Positions 26,144 through 35,335 of a DNA stretch of 64,000 nt are shown one piece after another. A program made the translations under genes and the position numbers. The notes below the pieces were generated by a model. The model searched no databases. It was not told the DNA's origin and saw only the letters and a list, made by a program, of their open reading frames with translations. The DNA lies in contig NZ_QWEI01000003.1 in NCBI RefSeq assembly GCF_003515775.1, forward strand, positions 274,881-338,880, read 5' to 3'. The first letter of the stretch is position 1, and each line of letters opens with the position of its first letter. Origin of the DNA: Ureibacillus yapensis. Its GTDB lineage: Bacteria; Bacillota; Bacilli; Bacillales_A; Planococcaceae.

Positions 26144-27817
26144 TTAGAATAAGCCCAATGCACTTCCATCTTCTGCAACATCCATTTTCAGTGCTGCTGG
26201 TTTTTTTGGCAATCCCGGCATTGTCATAATTTCGCCCGTTAAGCAAACAAGGAAGCCAGCGCCTAATTTTGGAATCACTTCGCGTACAGTAACCGTAAAG
26301 TTTTCTGGACGTCCTAATTCATTTGGATTGTCCGATAATGAATATTGGGTTTTTGCCATACAAATCGGTAAATCATCCCAGCCAAATTGTTCGATTTGGT
26401 AGATTTGCTTTTTTGCTTTGTCAGTAAATTGGACACCATTGCCTCCATATATTCTTTGAACAATTGCCTCGATTTTCTTTTCGACTGGATCGCTCGTTTC
26501 ATAAAGATGGGTAAAACTTTTCGGCTGTCCCAATACTTCCAGTACGTGGTTTGCAAGTTCCAATCCACCTTTTCCGCCTTCTTCCCAAACATTCGTACGG
26601 GCAATGCGAATGCCATTTTGATGTGCCCAGGAAATGATGGCCTCCAATTCATTTTCCGTATCGGAAATAAAGCGATTCAAGGCAATAATTGGTTCAATGC
26701 CAAATTGGCGAATTGAATCAATATGTTTTTCCAGATTTGGAATTCCATTCTTTAAAGCTGCAACGTTTTCACTAGAAAGCTCATTTTTTGCAACACCGCC
26801 GTGCATTTTCAGTGCACGGATTGTTGTAACCACCACAACGGCATCAGGAGCAAATCCACCCTGGCGTGCCTTAATATTCATGAACTTTTCCGCACCCAGA
26901 TCCGCGCCAAATCCTGCTTCCGTTACAACAATATCTGCGAGTTTACGGGCAGTCTGCGTTGCCATGATTGAATTGCAGCCATGCGCAATGTTCGCAAATG
27001 GGCCTCCATGAATCAGTGCAGGCGTCCCTTCGATTGTTTGGACTAAATTTGGTTTGAAGGCATCTTTCAATAATAACGTCAATGCCCCTTCTACACCTAA
27101 ATCTTTCACGTAAACTGGCTTTTTCTCATAAGTATAGCCGATTACAATCCGGCTAAGGCGTTCCTTTAAATTTTCCAGACTCGTCGCCAGGCACAGAATG
27201 GCCATGATTTCCGATGCGACCGTGATATCGAAACCATCTTCGCGCGGAACACCTTGAGTCGGTCCTCCCAATCCAATTAAAACTTTTCGAAGCGAGCGGT
27301 CATTCATGTCCAATACACGCTTCCAAAGAATTCGGCGAGGATCGATTCCAAGCTCGTTGCCTTGATGGATGTGGTTATCAATCAGCGCAGATAAAGCATT
27401 GTTAGCCGTCGTTATTGCATGCAGGTCCCCAGTAAAATGCAGATTGATGTCTTGCATCGGTACCACTTGTGCATAGCCGCCGCCCGTTGCGCCTCCTTTA
27501 ATCCCCATGACGGGTCCCAGAGAAGGTTCGCGCAATGCCACCATGACATTTTGATCTAGCTGCCTTAAAGCATCCGATAGGCCGACAGTAACCGTTGATT
27601 TTCCTTCGCCGGCTGGTGTTGGACTTGTTGCTGTTACCAAAACAACTTTCCCCTCAAGGTTTTGCGGAATTTTCGTATGGTCAATTTTCGCTTTATATTT
27701 TCCATATTGCTCTAATGCCTCTTCAGGAATGTTGGCAGCTTCCGCAATCTCGGCAATTGGTTTCATTGCAACTTTATTCGCAATTTCCAAATCGGATAAT
27801 GTTGTTTTTAATGTCAT
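26144..27817 (-). CDS. fhs: Formate-tetrahydrofolate ligase
   Basis: Makes 10-formyl-THF from formate, THF and ATP for purine and formyl-Met synthesis. The 557-residue length is standard. The ATP loop is [14 protein letters not shown] near residue 70; other conserved blocks are [26 protein letters not shown], and [10 protein letters not shown]. The ATG has GTAGGGA about 8 nt upstream. It is divergent from the cold-shock gene. Confidence 0.94.
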   Translation of the reverse strand: MTLKTTLSDLEIANKVAMKPIAEIAEAANIPEEALEQYGKYKAKIDHTKIPQNLEGKVVLVTATSPTPAGEGKSTVTVGLSDALRQLDQNVMVALREPSLGPVMGIKGGATGGGYAQVVPMQDINLHFTGDLHAITTANNALSALIDNHIHQGNELGIDPRRILWKRVLDMNDRSLRKVLIGLGGPTQGVPREDGFDITVASEIMAILCLATSLENLKERLSRIVIGYTYEKKPVYVKDLGVEGALTLLLKDAFKPNLVQTIEGTPALIHGGPFANIAHGCNSIMATQTARKLADIVVTEAGFGADLGAEKFMNIKARQGGFAPDAVVVVTTIRALKMHGGVAKNELSSENVAALKNGIPNLEKHIDSIRQFGIEPIIALNRFISDTENELEAIISWAHQNGIRIARTNVWEEGGKGGLELANHVLEVLGQPKSFTHLYETSDPVEKKIEAIVQRIYGGNGVQFTDKAKKQIYQIEQFGWDDLPICMAKTQYSLSDNPNELGRPENFTVTVREVIPKLGAGFLVCLTGEIMTMPGLPKKPAALKMDVAEDGSALGLF

Positions 27818-27892
27818 GTGTGATCCCTACTTTCTTTTACATTCTCTCTTATTATAAACTTTTTATAGAGCAATCATGTGATTGTTGGAAAA

Positions 27893-27931
27893 TGTCAAAA
27901 TGTTGACACTATTACCTTTATCATGTATATT
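27893..27931 (+). promoter_or_regulatory. Sigma-A promoter of the cold-shock gene with overlapping palindrome
   Basis: TTGACA (27903-27908), a 17-bp spacer, then TATATT (27926-27931). The -35 box is the right arm of a perfect inverted repeat TGTCAAAATGTTGACA (27893-27908), so a repressor could bind there. Confidence 0.7.
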
Positions 27932-27985
27932 TTATTCGTGATTGCTAAAAGAGCAAAAAATGCCTAATGGGAGGAGAACGCCTCT

Positions 27986-28186
27986 ATGCACCAAGGGAAA
28001 GTAAAATGGTTCAATAATGAAAAAGGTTATGGTTTTATTGAATGTAACGATGGTGAAGATGTTTTCGTTCACTTCACTGGCATACAAGATGAGGGATTCC
28101 GAACTTTGGATGAGGGACAACCCGTCTCTTTTGACATTGTGGAAGGAAACCGCGGCCCTCAAGCATCCAATGTGATTAAATTATAA
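27986..28186 (+). CDS. Cold-shock protein (CspA family)
   Basis: A 66-residue single-stranded RNA/DNA chaperone. RNP1 (KGYGFIE) and RNP2 (VFVHF) are intact, and [10 protein letters not shown] is the usual start. GGGAGGAG lies 10 nt before the ATG. The predicted promoter gives a 5' leader of about 48 nt, shorter than many cold-induced leaders. It has its own terminator. Confidence 0.93.
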   Translation: MHQGKVKWFNNEKGYGFIECNDGEDVFVHFTGIQDEGFRTLDEGQPVSFDIVEGNRGPQASNVIKL

Positions 28187-28193
28187 ATTGATG

Positions 28194-28231
28194 ACCAGTC
28201 AAACAGGAATGTAGGACTGGTTTATTTTTTT
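28194..28231 (+). terminator. Terminator of the cold-shock gene
   Basis: ACCAGTC (28194-28200) pairs with GACTGGT (28215-28221), followed by TTATTTTTTT. Confidence 0.8.
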
Positions 28232-28357
28232 CTCCTCATCATACATAAACCCCATATGAAGTAAATATTTTGAAACACTATGTATCTTATTTTCGATGTA
28301 CTCATAATAATGATAGTGGGCGAGTTGCAGTAAACTATACATATGAGGAGATCTTAT

Positions 28358-28957
28358 TTGAGAACGAACAAGCCTTACAAGTTATATATAGCCGAGTTGA
28401 TGTTGAAAATACCACGGATTATGATCGGCGCGATTTTGACATCCATCAGCCTGGAGGTCATTTTAATTCCGAATGGATTAATTGATGGCGGCATAACGGG
28501 GATTTCCATGATGTTATCTGAAATAATGGGATTTTCTCTTAGTGTTTTATTGTTCCTTTTAAATATTCCTTTTATCTTTTTGGGTTACGTTCATTTAGGT
28601 AAGCGATTCGCTTTTTCAACGGCGGTAGGCATTTCATCGCTGACAATCTCCACAGGAATCTTGGAGGTATTTTCTCCTTTTTTGATTGGAAACACCATTT
28701 TATTAATCTGTATCGGTGCGATCCTACTAGGCTTGGGAATTGGCATTGTGCTGCGAAATGGAGGCGCTTTGGACGGAACGGATGTACTCGCACTCTTGAT
28801 CTCCAGCAAAACAAGCCTTTCTGTAGGAGAAGCCATTTTCGCAATCAATATTTTTATTTTTATCTTGGCATTCCTATTCTTCGGTTTAAAAGGAGCCGTT
28901 ATATCCATCATCACTTACTATATCGCAACAACCGTTGTCGACATTGCCAGGACCTAG
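28358..28957 (+). CDS. YitT-family membrane protein lacking the C-terminal domain
   Basis: About 199 residues, five membrane helices of the YitT (DUF161) family: SLEVILIPNGLIDGGITGISMMLSE and NGGALDGTDVLALLIS are the hallmark blocks. Usual YitT proteins have about 280 residues and end in a cytoplasmic DUF2179 domain. This one stops right after the membrane part (IITYYIATTVVDIART), so it lacks that domain. The stop is followed by a hairpin, so this looks like a settled short form rather than a fresh break. TTG at 28358 follows AGGAG by 7 nt; the ATG at 28343 lies in the ribosome site. Function unknown. Confidence 0.75.
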   Translation: MRTNKPYKLYIAELMLKIPRIMIGAILTSISLEVILIPNGLIDGGITGISMMLSEIMGFSLSVLLFLLNIPFIFLGYVHLGKRFAFSTAVGISSLTISTGILEVFSPFLIGNTILLICIGAILLGLGIGIVLRNGGALDGTDVLALLISSKTSLSVGEAIFAINIFIFILAFLFFGLKGAVISIITYYIATTVVDIART

Positions 28958-28973
28958 AAATCGGGAAAGGTAG

Positions 28974-29006
28974 TGAGGATGGCAAACAAAGAAATGGCCA
29001 TCCTCA
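28974..29006 (+). terminator. Possible terminator after the YitT gene
   Basis: A 10-bp perfect stem (28974-28983 with 28997-29006) between convergent genes. No T run follows, so termination strength is uncertain. Confidence 0.4.
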
Positions 29007-29039
29007 AGCTTTGAGAAATACTTTCCAGTTCACTATCCA

Positions 29040-29786
29040 TTATCCAAGAAATACATACTGAGTCCCTTCAATTTCCACAACCTTTTCCTCGCTTGCCCCT
29101 GCGAATACAATCTGCGAAATTTGTTCCGTGCCTTTTTTAAAGGTAAACGAGCAATTATGAGCATTCAGTTTGACCGAAGAGGATGATTCTTCGATTCCAA
29201 AGCCGAAAATATTTGCCCAATCATAGGCTGTTCGAAAGTCTTCACAATGAAAAACGATTTCTTGGAAATAAAGATTACCTGCCGGATGCGCTTTCAGCAT
29301 TCCTGATTCAACTAACTCAGCTTGCCGATCTTCGTCACCTTTTTCCCATTGAATGATAAAAGGAAATTCAAGCGATTGGTCTTTATGTCCAACATGAAGG
29401 AGCTTCCATTTCAATACTGACCCATCCGGACGCGTTCTGGAAAAATCAGCAGGTCCATATACTTCCAACCCGAATGATTTCATGTTTTCAGCATCCTTCT
29501 CAATATCATTTGTCCTTAATGCAATCCGAGTCGCGCCATTTTTAAAATTATGTTTTTTATAGGTTTCGTGCAGAGTGAACGGTTGTTTGGCTGACTTCTC
29601 AAATAGCAAACGATCATAGATACCGATAAATTCAATATAGCTTAGCCCTATATAGCACAAAGAATTATAAGTTCCCCACATTTCATGCTTTCCGCCGTTC
29701 ACTGTATGCAGACCCATTTCTTTTGTTTTTTCAATCAGCAACTCAGGCTTATCAACAAAATGCACAACATGATCGAGTAAAAACAT
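29040..29786 (-). CDS. VOC-superfamily protein (glyoxalase-like)
   Basis: About 248 residues containing two vicinal-oxygen-chelate halves. The first starts FLLDHVVHFVDKPE with a likely metal histidine in DHVVHF and another in GGKHEMWGTYN; the second half holds IVFHCEDFRTAYDWANIFGFGIEE. The family covers glyoxalases, dioxygenases and resistance proteins; the substrate cannot be assigned. ATG at 29786 is 5 nt after GGAGGG. It follows the CoaB-like gene by about 25 nt, so they probably form one transcript. Confidence 0.75.
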   Translation of the reverse strand: MFLLDHVVHFVDKPELLIEKTKEMGLHTVNGGKHEMWGTYNSLCYIGLSYIEFIGIYDRLLFEKSAKQPFTLHETYKKHNFKNGATRIALRTNDIEKDAENMKSFGLEVYGPADFSRTRPDGSVLKWKLLHVGHKDQSLEFPFIIQWEKGDEDRQAELVESGMLKAHPAGNLYFQEIVFHCEDFRTAYDWANIFGFGIEESSSSVKLNAHNCSFTFKKGTEQISQIVFAGASEEKVVEIEGTQYVFLG

Positions 29787-29811
29787 CATTACCCTCCCCT
29801 ATTGATATTAC

Positions 29812-30516
29812 CTAGTTCTCTTTCAACACTTCAAACAGCTTATATGCCGTATTTTGTTTTCCATTACTTTTGATTATTTCCCCATCTTTTTTCACAATAA
29901 AATGCGGCTCGTTCAATCCGTATAAGGACTTGGAGCTGTTTGCAACCATAAAATCCGCATTTGAAGAATCCATGCGCAACTTCGCTCGATCGATCAAATA
30001 GTCAACATTTTCGGTTGCTTCAAGCTTAAATCCGATCAATGTTGTTTCCGGGGACCAACCTTTAATCTGTCCTAATATTTTGGGCGCTTTTTTAAAATGG
30101 ATGATTGGCGGCTCATCGGAAGGCATTTTCCCATTCTCCTCCATCAGATTGCCCTTCTGATCATATACCTGATCAATTATCCAATCCGAACCAGCGGCTG
30201 CCATAATGACAAAATCGATAAATTCACTTGAAACGATAGATTGGATTTTGTTTCCTAAATCTTCTATTCCTTCAAACATGATGGTTTTCATCAGAGAAGC
30301 GTTTGCTGGAAGTTGTGCAAAATAACCGTGTAGATAAATGACCTCGCCGCCAGCCTCTAAAGCAGCCTCAGCCAAATAGCAGCCCATCGTTCCCTTTGAC
30401 AAATTAGTGTGTCCTCGGACATTGTCCCATTTTTCTAAAGTACCTCCGCTCGTGATGAGCACTTTTTTTCCTTCTAAACTCTTCAAACTTATCACCTGTT
30501 TATTTGTATTTTTCAT
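29812..30516 (-). CDS. Stand-alone CoaB-type protein (phosphopantothenate-cysteine ligase)
   Basis: A 234-residue protein of the CoaB half only. It starts its fold with KKVLITSGGTLEKWDNVRGHTN, the equivalent of the Rossmann-like TxGGTxExID block, followed by LSKGTMGCYLAEAALEAGG and MAAAGSDWIID. Most bacilli have a fused CoaBC; separate CoaB proteins are typical of lactic acid bacteria. It may be a second or specialised CoaB. Some motif letters differ from the consensus (WDNVRG for IDPVRx), so catalysis is likely but not certain. It precedes the VOC gene. Confidence 0.72.
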   Translation of the reverse strand: MKNTNKQVISLKSLEGKKVLITSGGTLEKWDNVRGHTNLSKGTMGCYLAEAALEAGGEVIYLHGYFAQLPANASLMKTIMFEGIEDLGNKIQSIVSSEFIDFVIMAAAGSDWIIDQVYDQKGNLMEENGKMPSDEPPIIHFKKAPKILGQIKGWSPETTLIGFKLEATENVDYLIDRAKLRMDSSNADFMVANSSKSLYGLNEPHFIVKKDGEIIKSNGKQNTAYKLFEVLKEN

Positions 30517-30609
30517 ACTTTCTATTATATCTTAAAGAGGTGCAATACAGTGGATTAATCCTTTTGCCCTTGCTATTATTCTACTTGTTGTGGTAAAACT
30601 ATTAAACTC

Positions 30610-30775
30610 TATCAAATACGCCTTGGCGTATTTTCGTCCAGATTTTTATCGAGCTTGCTCGATAAGTTTCCATTAAAAACCTGTGACATCCGCCGGAGGC
30701 TTTAGGCCAACAGGATGTTGGTCACTTAGACGTTGCCACAGGATGTGGCGTTCTTAGTCTGAGTTCATTTATTTC
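30610..30775. repeat. Structured dispersed repeat, long copy
   Basis: It shares about 90 bp with 54186-54279. Hairpins: TACGCC/GGCGTA (30617-30630), TATCGAGC/GCTCGATA (30647-30664), GCC GGA GGC (about 30692-30700). The copy continues with two AGGAT-loop hairpins, CCAAC/GTTGG and GCCAC/GTGGC, inside an outer CTTAGAC/GTCTGAG-like pairing. The rest of 30517-31053 is AT-rich with no gene seen. Confidence 0.8.
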
Positions 30776-31053
30776 AGTTAGGGTTTAATCCTTCACTGAA
30801 TGGATTTTCCCTTTACCTTAATCTCACACTTACAAAATTCGGAAACTTCTACTGAATGAAGTTAAATTTATTTTTTGATTCTATTTTTCCAACTATAAAC
30901 ATATATATTAATAGTTGTTCGATTTTTCTAATAGTTTTCAATAAACAATTAGTTTCAATCGTTTCTTAAAGTCGTTATTATTATAATTGGATAGTAATAT
31001 CGATTGCGCATTACATTACAACCAGAATTTATAGTAAAGGAAGTGCAATTATT

Positions 31054-32037
31054 ATGGTAGGACGTAATGACCCATGTCCATGTGGGAGCGGAAAAAAATT
31101 TAAAAAATGCTGTGAAGGCAAACAACAAGCAACAACCGAAACGGTTATTTTGGAGGAAATTGAAAATGTCCTTCAAACTTTCTACAACGTATATCCCGAA
31201 AGAAAAGATATTCCCGATTATCTGGAGAACGTAAATGAATGGCTGCCTAGACTTGAATCCCATTTACAGCGCGAGTTAATCGAAGCTATTGTACTCGACG
31301 ACTATTTCTTTTATCAGAGACCGGATATTTGGACAAATTATTTAAAACGTACTAGCAAAAAGATGATTCGTCCTTCCATGATTCAACTTTTGGATCAATG
31401 GAACCAACCACAACTGTTTATCGGAGAAGTTTTAGAGGTAGAAGATAAATATTTCAAGGCAATTCATGCACTTACACAGGAACAGCTATACATTCGCAGA
31501 GAATCAAATCGCGTAATTCCTGAAGGCATTCTAGTTTTTGCATTCCTGCTGCCTGATGGCTCGAATTTAGAAAAGCATTATTTGGCTGTGTCCACGTTGA
31601 TTTTCTTCCAAACGAATTACAAGCAAGCATTTGATCGCTTTGCCCAAAAATTCAGAACTTCAAACGAGCCGGTGGAACAATTTACACAAAAACACCATAT
31701 CGACTTCTGGATGGGGCTGGTTGAATCCGGTTATAGCGGGGAAGAATATACACCATTTGAAATTGAAGTGGTGGAGCAAACAAAGCAATTCTTGGATGAA
31801 AAGAATATCGAGGCACCTTCTTTGTTAACGATCCTTGAAGATTACTTGGTAGAGAAAAAACCGAAAGCCCGAAAAGCCTCCGCCATTGCAGCGGGAGCCA
31901 TCCGATTTGCCCAAGAAAGCAATTTATTCGAATCCACTTTCACCATTAAAGAAATTGCCGAATATTTCAGTGTATCATCCTCTTCACTGAATAAATATTA
32001 TCAGGAGTTATTGGAGTACAATACGGTTACAGTTTAA
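31054..32037 (+). CDS. SEC-C motif protein
   Basis: A 327-residue protein that begins with a SEC-C zinc motif (NDPCPCGSGKKFKKCC, residues 5-20), the same module that ends SecA. The middle (25-280) is mostly helical and of no known family; the last 50 residues look like a helix-turn-helix (FTIKEIAEYFSVSSSSLNKYYQELLEY). The combination suggests a protein or nucleic-acid binding role, but function is unknown. AAAGGAAG precedes the ATG by 11 nt. It is a single gene with its own terminator. Confidence 0.75.
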   Translation: MVGRNDPCPCGSGKKFKKCCEGKQQATTETVILEEIENVLQTFYNVYPERKDIPDYLENVNEWLPRLESHLQRELIEAIVLDDYFFYQRPDIWTNYLKRTSKKMIRPSMIQLLDQWNQPQLFIGEVLEVEDKYFKAIHALTQEQLYIRRESNRVIPEGILVFAFLLPDGSNLEKHYLAVSTLIFFQTNYKQAFDRFAQKFRTSNEPVEQFTQKHHIDFWMGLVESGYSGEEYTPFEIEVVEQTKQFLDEKNIEAPSLLTILEDYLVEKKPKARKASAIAAGAIRFAQESNLFESTFTIKEIAEYFSVSSSSLNKYYQELLEYNTVTV

Positions 32038-32050
32038 TTCCAATAAAAAT

Positions 32051-32082
32051 AAACGCTGTCTCACATCGAGGCAGCGTTTTAT
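32051..32082 (+). terminator. Terminator of the SEC-C gene
   Basis: A 12-bp stem with one wobble (32051-32062 with 32068-32079), followed by a short T-rich tail. Confidence 0.75.
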
Positions 32083-32115
32083 ATATCGCTAGTTCTTTTT
32101 CGAACGGACTAATTC

Positions 32116-32310
32116 TTATTTTTTTTCGTAGATTTTCATCAATTCATTCCCTAAAAATTGCAACTGTTCCCCCACGCTGCATTGCTCGATGCAAAATCGA
32201 TGCGCCCCCGATTTGCCGCGGTTTATACGTAGTTCGCTTTTAATCGGGCAGTCCTTGCAGAACGTGTCATTGAGTTCATCAATGTCTTTGATGACAGTAT
32301 TCTTATTCAT
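32116..32310 (-). CDS. Small zinc-finger protein (YpeQ-like)
   Basis: A 64-residue protein with FCKDCPIKSELR and RFCIEQCS, giving two CxxC/CxxxC pairs that can bind one zinc. The overall form matches small zinc-finger proteins found beside ypeP in bacilli. The role is unknown. It is divergent from the YpeP-like gene, which supports the assignment by context. Confidence 0.7.
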   Translation of the reverse strand: MNKNTVIKDIDELNDTFCKDCPIKSELRINRGKSGAHRFCIEQCSVGEQLQFLGNELMKIYEKK

Positions 32311-32462
32311 ACAATCCCCCTTATATGAGCGTTGTCCTGTTTTGCGTTTGCTTATTTTTTGCTGAACTGCATTTTCTAATACAAAACCATCCCTTATTTC
32401 GAATACTTTAAGTTATAATAGAGTCAAAATCAATTTATTTATTTCAAAAAGTAGGGATAATA

Positions 32463-32852
32463 TTGCTAGAAGTTTACATTGATGGTGCCAGTGCAGGCAA
32501 TCCTGGTCCAAGTGGCATTGGCATTTTTATTAAAGGTGAAGGGCATCACATCAAAATCAGTGAATATATCGGTGAAACAAACAACCACATCGCTGAGTTT
32601 ACAGCTCTAAACCGGGCACTGGAGAAAGCCGTGGAACTTGGTTCACAGTTGGTTTCCGTCCGTTCCGATTCGAAAATTGTTGTTGCTTCCGTTGAAAAAC
32701 AATATGTGAAAAACGAAGAATATAAGCCCTTTTTGGAAACTGCGATCCAGCTCATTGGGCAACTGGATCTGTTCTTTATAAAATGGATTCCAGATCAAGA
32801 AAACAAAGCAGCTGATGCTCTTGCCCGGGAAGCCATTTTAAAAGCCAAATAA
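32463..32852 (+). CDS. ypeP: RNase H-like protein (YpeP type)
   Basis: A 129-residue protein with the RNase HI fold. The catalytic carboxylates are present: D7 (YIDGAS), E45 (HIAEF), D69 (RSDS) and D118 (AADALA). It should cut RNA in RNA-DNA hybrids, though for some YpeP relatives activity was not detected. It starts at TTG (32463), 6 nt after GTAGGGAT. It shares a terminator region with the convergent coaW. Confidence 0.82.
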   Translation: MLEVYIDGASAGNPGPSGIGIFIKGEGHHIKISEYIGETNNHIAEFTALNRALEKAVELGSQLVSVRSDSKIVVASVEKQYVKNEEYKPFLETAIQLIGQLDLFFIKWIPDQENKAADALAREAILKAK

Positions 32853-32941
32853 GGTCCGATAAAAAACTTTACTCTATTGGAAGTCAGTAATCCTTGATTT
32901 CCAAATCATACTTTTTCCTATTTTATGCAAAGATAGATAAG

Positions 32942-32984
32942 AAGGATTCAAGCAAACTGGTAGTAATTTGCTTGAATCCTTTTA
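32942..32984. terminator. Bidirectional terminator between ypeP and coaW
   Basis: A 15-bp stem (32942-32956 with 32967-32981) with a 10-nt loop, T-rich on both sides. Confidence 0.85.
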
Positions 32985-33827
32985 TCATATTAGACTATTC
33001 GATTGCTCGACTTTGTTTAGTAAAGCCCCGATTGCTCCTGTAAAGCCGCAATCATTCAAGAAAATCGGTTTATGTTTTTTCAAGACCGTATAATTTGCAA
33101 TCACTTGTCTTAAATGGTCATTGTTTGTTAAAGTCGAACCAATGTAAATAATATGCTCACACTTTTTCTCTTCCGCAAATTGAATACTTAACGTCGTAAT
33201 AACCTCTCCTACCAATCCTTGAATCGTAGCCAAAAGATCATTCGGTTCATATTGGACATGTTCCAGAATGTTCACGTTTCCGAAATTACTTGCCGTTAAA
33301 TGGCCTTCAATTGGCGGTTCCATCCCTTTGAATATATCCTTTACAAATAAGTCAATGCCTTCCCGGCTGCCCAGTGCTGCATTTGCAGTAATTTCGCTAA
33401 ACTCGGAAATCCCGGTCATAATGGTAGAGAGACCCGTTAACGTCCCACCGCCAACGCCTGTCCCACCAACACGCACATGGCTTTCTCCTTCCATATAGTG
33501 AACGGAAGTTCCTGTGCCAATGTTGGAAATGATGGCCTGTTCAAACTGATGTCCAACATTTTTTAATAAATATTTTACCCCTTTAAAGGTTGCTTCAAAC
33601 TCCACTAAATATTGGATGGATTTCATCGTTTTCAACACATCCAGCAATTGTTTCGTACGGCCACCCGTCAGACCAATTTCATCGATATGCGGTTGTTTTT
33701 CAATCCAGCTCTTCACTTGTGAAAAATCATTCGATGGAAAGGCGATAAACTCCATCTTTTGCTGCTCATTTAAATAAGCTACTTTAGTTAACGTTCCCCC
33801 GGCATCAATGCCAATTACATTTTCCAT
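32985..33827 (-). CDS. coaW: Type II pantothenate kinase
   Basis: Phosphorylates pantothenate, the first step of CoA synthesis; the type II form in staphylococci and some bacilli is not inhibited by CoA. The protein has 280 residues of the ASKHA fold: IGIDAGGTLTKVAY at the start (phosphate 1), the catalytic glutamate in VEFEATFKG, and GTGTSVHYM and VGGTGVGGGTLTGL. AAAGGAG precedes the ATG by 9 nt. A CoaB-like gene lies 2.5 kb away, so two CoA-pathway genes occur in this region, not in one operon. Confidence 0.9.
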   Translation of the reverse strand: MENVIGIDAGGTLTKVAYLNEQQKMEFIAFPSNDFSQVKSWIEKQPHIDEIGLTGGRTKQLLDVLKTMKSIQYLVEFEATFKGVKYLLKNVGHQFEQAIISNIGTGTSVHYMEGESHVRVGGTGVGGGTLTGLSTIMTGISEFSEITANAALGSREGIDLFVKDIFKGMEPPIEGHLTASNFGNVNILEHVQYEPNDLLATIQGLVGEVITTLSIQFAEEKKCEHIIYIGSTLTNNDHLRQVIANYTVLKKHKPIFLNDCGFTGAIGALLNKVEQSNSLI

Positions 33828-33962
33828 AAAGCGTTCTCCTTTTATTTCTCCCTCTCTAAACTTTAACTTTCTTGAAACTAACCTGCAATCGTTTTTTCTT
33901 GAAAATTAAGTTTTACTGGAAATTCAGCATTTAGAGAAAAGAAATAAGCTTATTGCATCTTA

Positions 33963-35024
33963 TCAAATATGTACTTTTTCTTTTACGAAAAGATGTCTCT
34001 TTTTAAATTCATCTACAATTTGTTCTTCATATTCGCTAAATAACCGATAAAGTTTGTGTTCAAAAGTTGAAATCGATAAATTATTCAACGTGAAATCATT
34101 AACAGACTCTTCATCGGATAGCAGTTGCTGCAATGTCATGGTTTCCATTTTTGGAAAAACAGCATCATGCAATCGATTGATCTTGGATAACTGTTTCAGA
34201 CCACTGCGTGTAATCAACACTTTATGGTGCAAATCTGAAATGATGTACTTCAGAAATTTTTCAACTTCCGTATTTGGATGGATAATGGTTCTTTGAACAA
34301 CTTCCTTGTTTCCATCTTCCATTTCACGCTCTTCCATTTTCTGCTCGAATAATAAGTTTTGATTGACGGTTGTAATGGATTGAATCTTAAGCGAGGAAGA
34401 AGAAGTGATCTCCCCTTCAATATGTGTAATGTACAATTCATAATATTCTTCCATGGGGCGAAGCTCACTTAAAATCATACTAAAGATATTAGTTTTCTGC
34501 GTTTCAATCATTTTATGCCCATCGACTTTTTCAAATATCTTAAATAAACTCATTGCATCTGCGAGTGCGCGATGCTGGATTTCGGATGTAAGAGCATGTT
34601 TTTCCAACAACCCGGAAAGACTCGGCTGCTCCTTTAATTGGTTTTCAATCATGTATTTTTGCTGAAAATCCACAAAAGGATAAATAAAACCTGTATCCAT
34701 GTGATAATAGTTTAACTGCTCTTCCAACACTTTACGGTCAAAATCACCAAAAGCAATGAAAATAGTCTCTCCCTCACACCATCTCTTGAATTTTGGCATG
34801 ACTTGGTTAAAGGAGGGAGCATTTCGCAATTGTTCGGTTGTAATCCCTGTTAGTTTTTGGATATGGTTGTTTAATTTTCGAAATTTAATCGGCTGAATAA
34901 GTTGCGAAAATTCTTCTATTGTACCATCAGGCAGCCATTTAATAGCTCCGATTTCAATAATATGCTGTTTACCTTGTATTAATGCTGCTTCTACATCCAA
35001 GAATATGTATGTGTATTGACGCAA
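33963..35024 (-). CDS. DEDDh 3'-5' exonuclease-domain protein
   Basis: A protein of 353 residues. Residues 1-180 are a DEDDh exonuclease: FLDVEAA (D10, E12), FGDFDRKVLEEQL and HRALADAMSLFKIF (the HxAxxD motif). The form resembles KapD and DNA polymerase epsilon-like nucleases. Residues 180-353 have no known domain and contain alternating helices and strands. The start is TTG with a weak GGTGG upstream. It may process RNA ends or DNA. It is a single gene. Confidence 0.78.
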   Translation of the reverse strand: MRQYTYIFLDVEAALIQGKQHIIEIGAIKWLPDGTIEEFSQLIQPIKFRKLNNHIQKLTGITTEQLRNAPSFNQVMPKFKRWCEGETIFIAFGDFDRKVLEEQLNYYHMDTGFIYPFVDFQQKYMIENQLKEQPSLSGLLEKHALTSEIQHRALADAMSLFKIFEKVDGHKMIETQKTNIFSMILSELRPMEEYYELYITHIEGEITSSSSLKIQSITTVNQNLLFEQKMEEREMEDGNKEVVQRTIIHPNTEVEKFLKYIISDLHHKVLITRSGLKQLSKINRLHDAVFPKMETMTLQQLLSDEESVNDFTLNNLSISTFEHKLYRLFSEYEEQIVDEFKKRHLFVKEKVHI

Positions 35025-35335
35025 TATTTATTCCACCCTGGCTTTCTAAATCAAAATTCCCATACTAAAAAGTATAGCAAAAACGTTAATATTTATCTCA
35101 AATTCTTTCTATCTATATTGTAACGCAATAAACAATGAAAGGCACAACCATTTCAAAAATCACATGCAATCACTCATTTTATGTAGAAATTTTAACCGTT
35201 ACTAAGGGCTATTCAACCTTCCACTGTACCTTAAACTGCCATGCCTCCGTAATAAATAGAGAATATCTATTGTTCATTTGAAGAAAAGTAATGTACCATT
35301 AGAATGATATATTTAATGAATGGAGGAACATCCAT
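35025..35335. other. Intergenic region without a recognised element
   Basis: About 310 bp, AT-rich, between divergent genes. TTGAAG and TAGAAT at 16-bp spacing just before the YisP-like gene could be its promoter. No structured RNA, repeat or small gene was found. Confidence 0.5.

Noticed and set aside
28270..28485. 71-codon frame upstream of the YitT gene
   Set aside because: It overlaps the YitT gene in another frame, has no ribosome site and no recognisable sequence.
30610..30775. Mobile element
   Set aside because: The repeat has no terminal inverted repeats, target duplication or transposase; it is treated as a structured repeat only.
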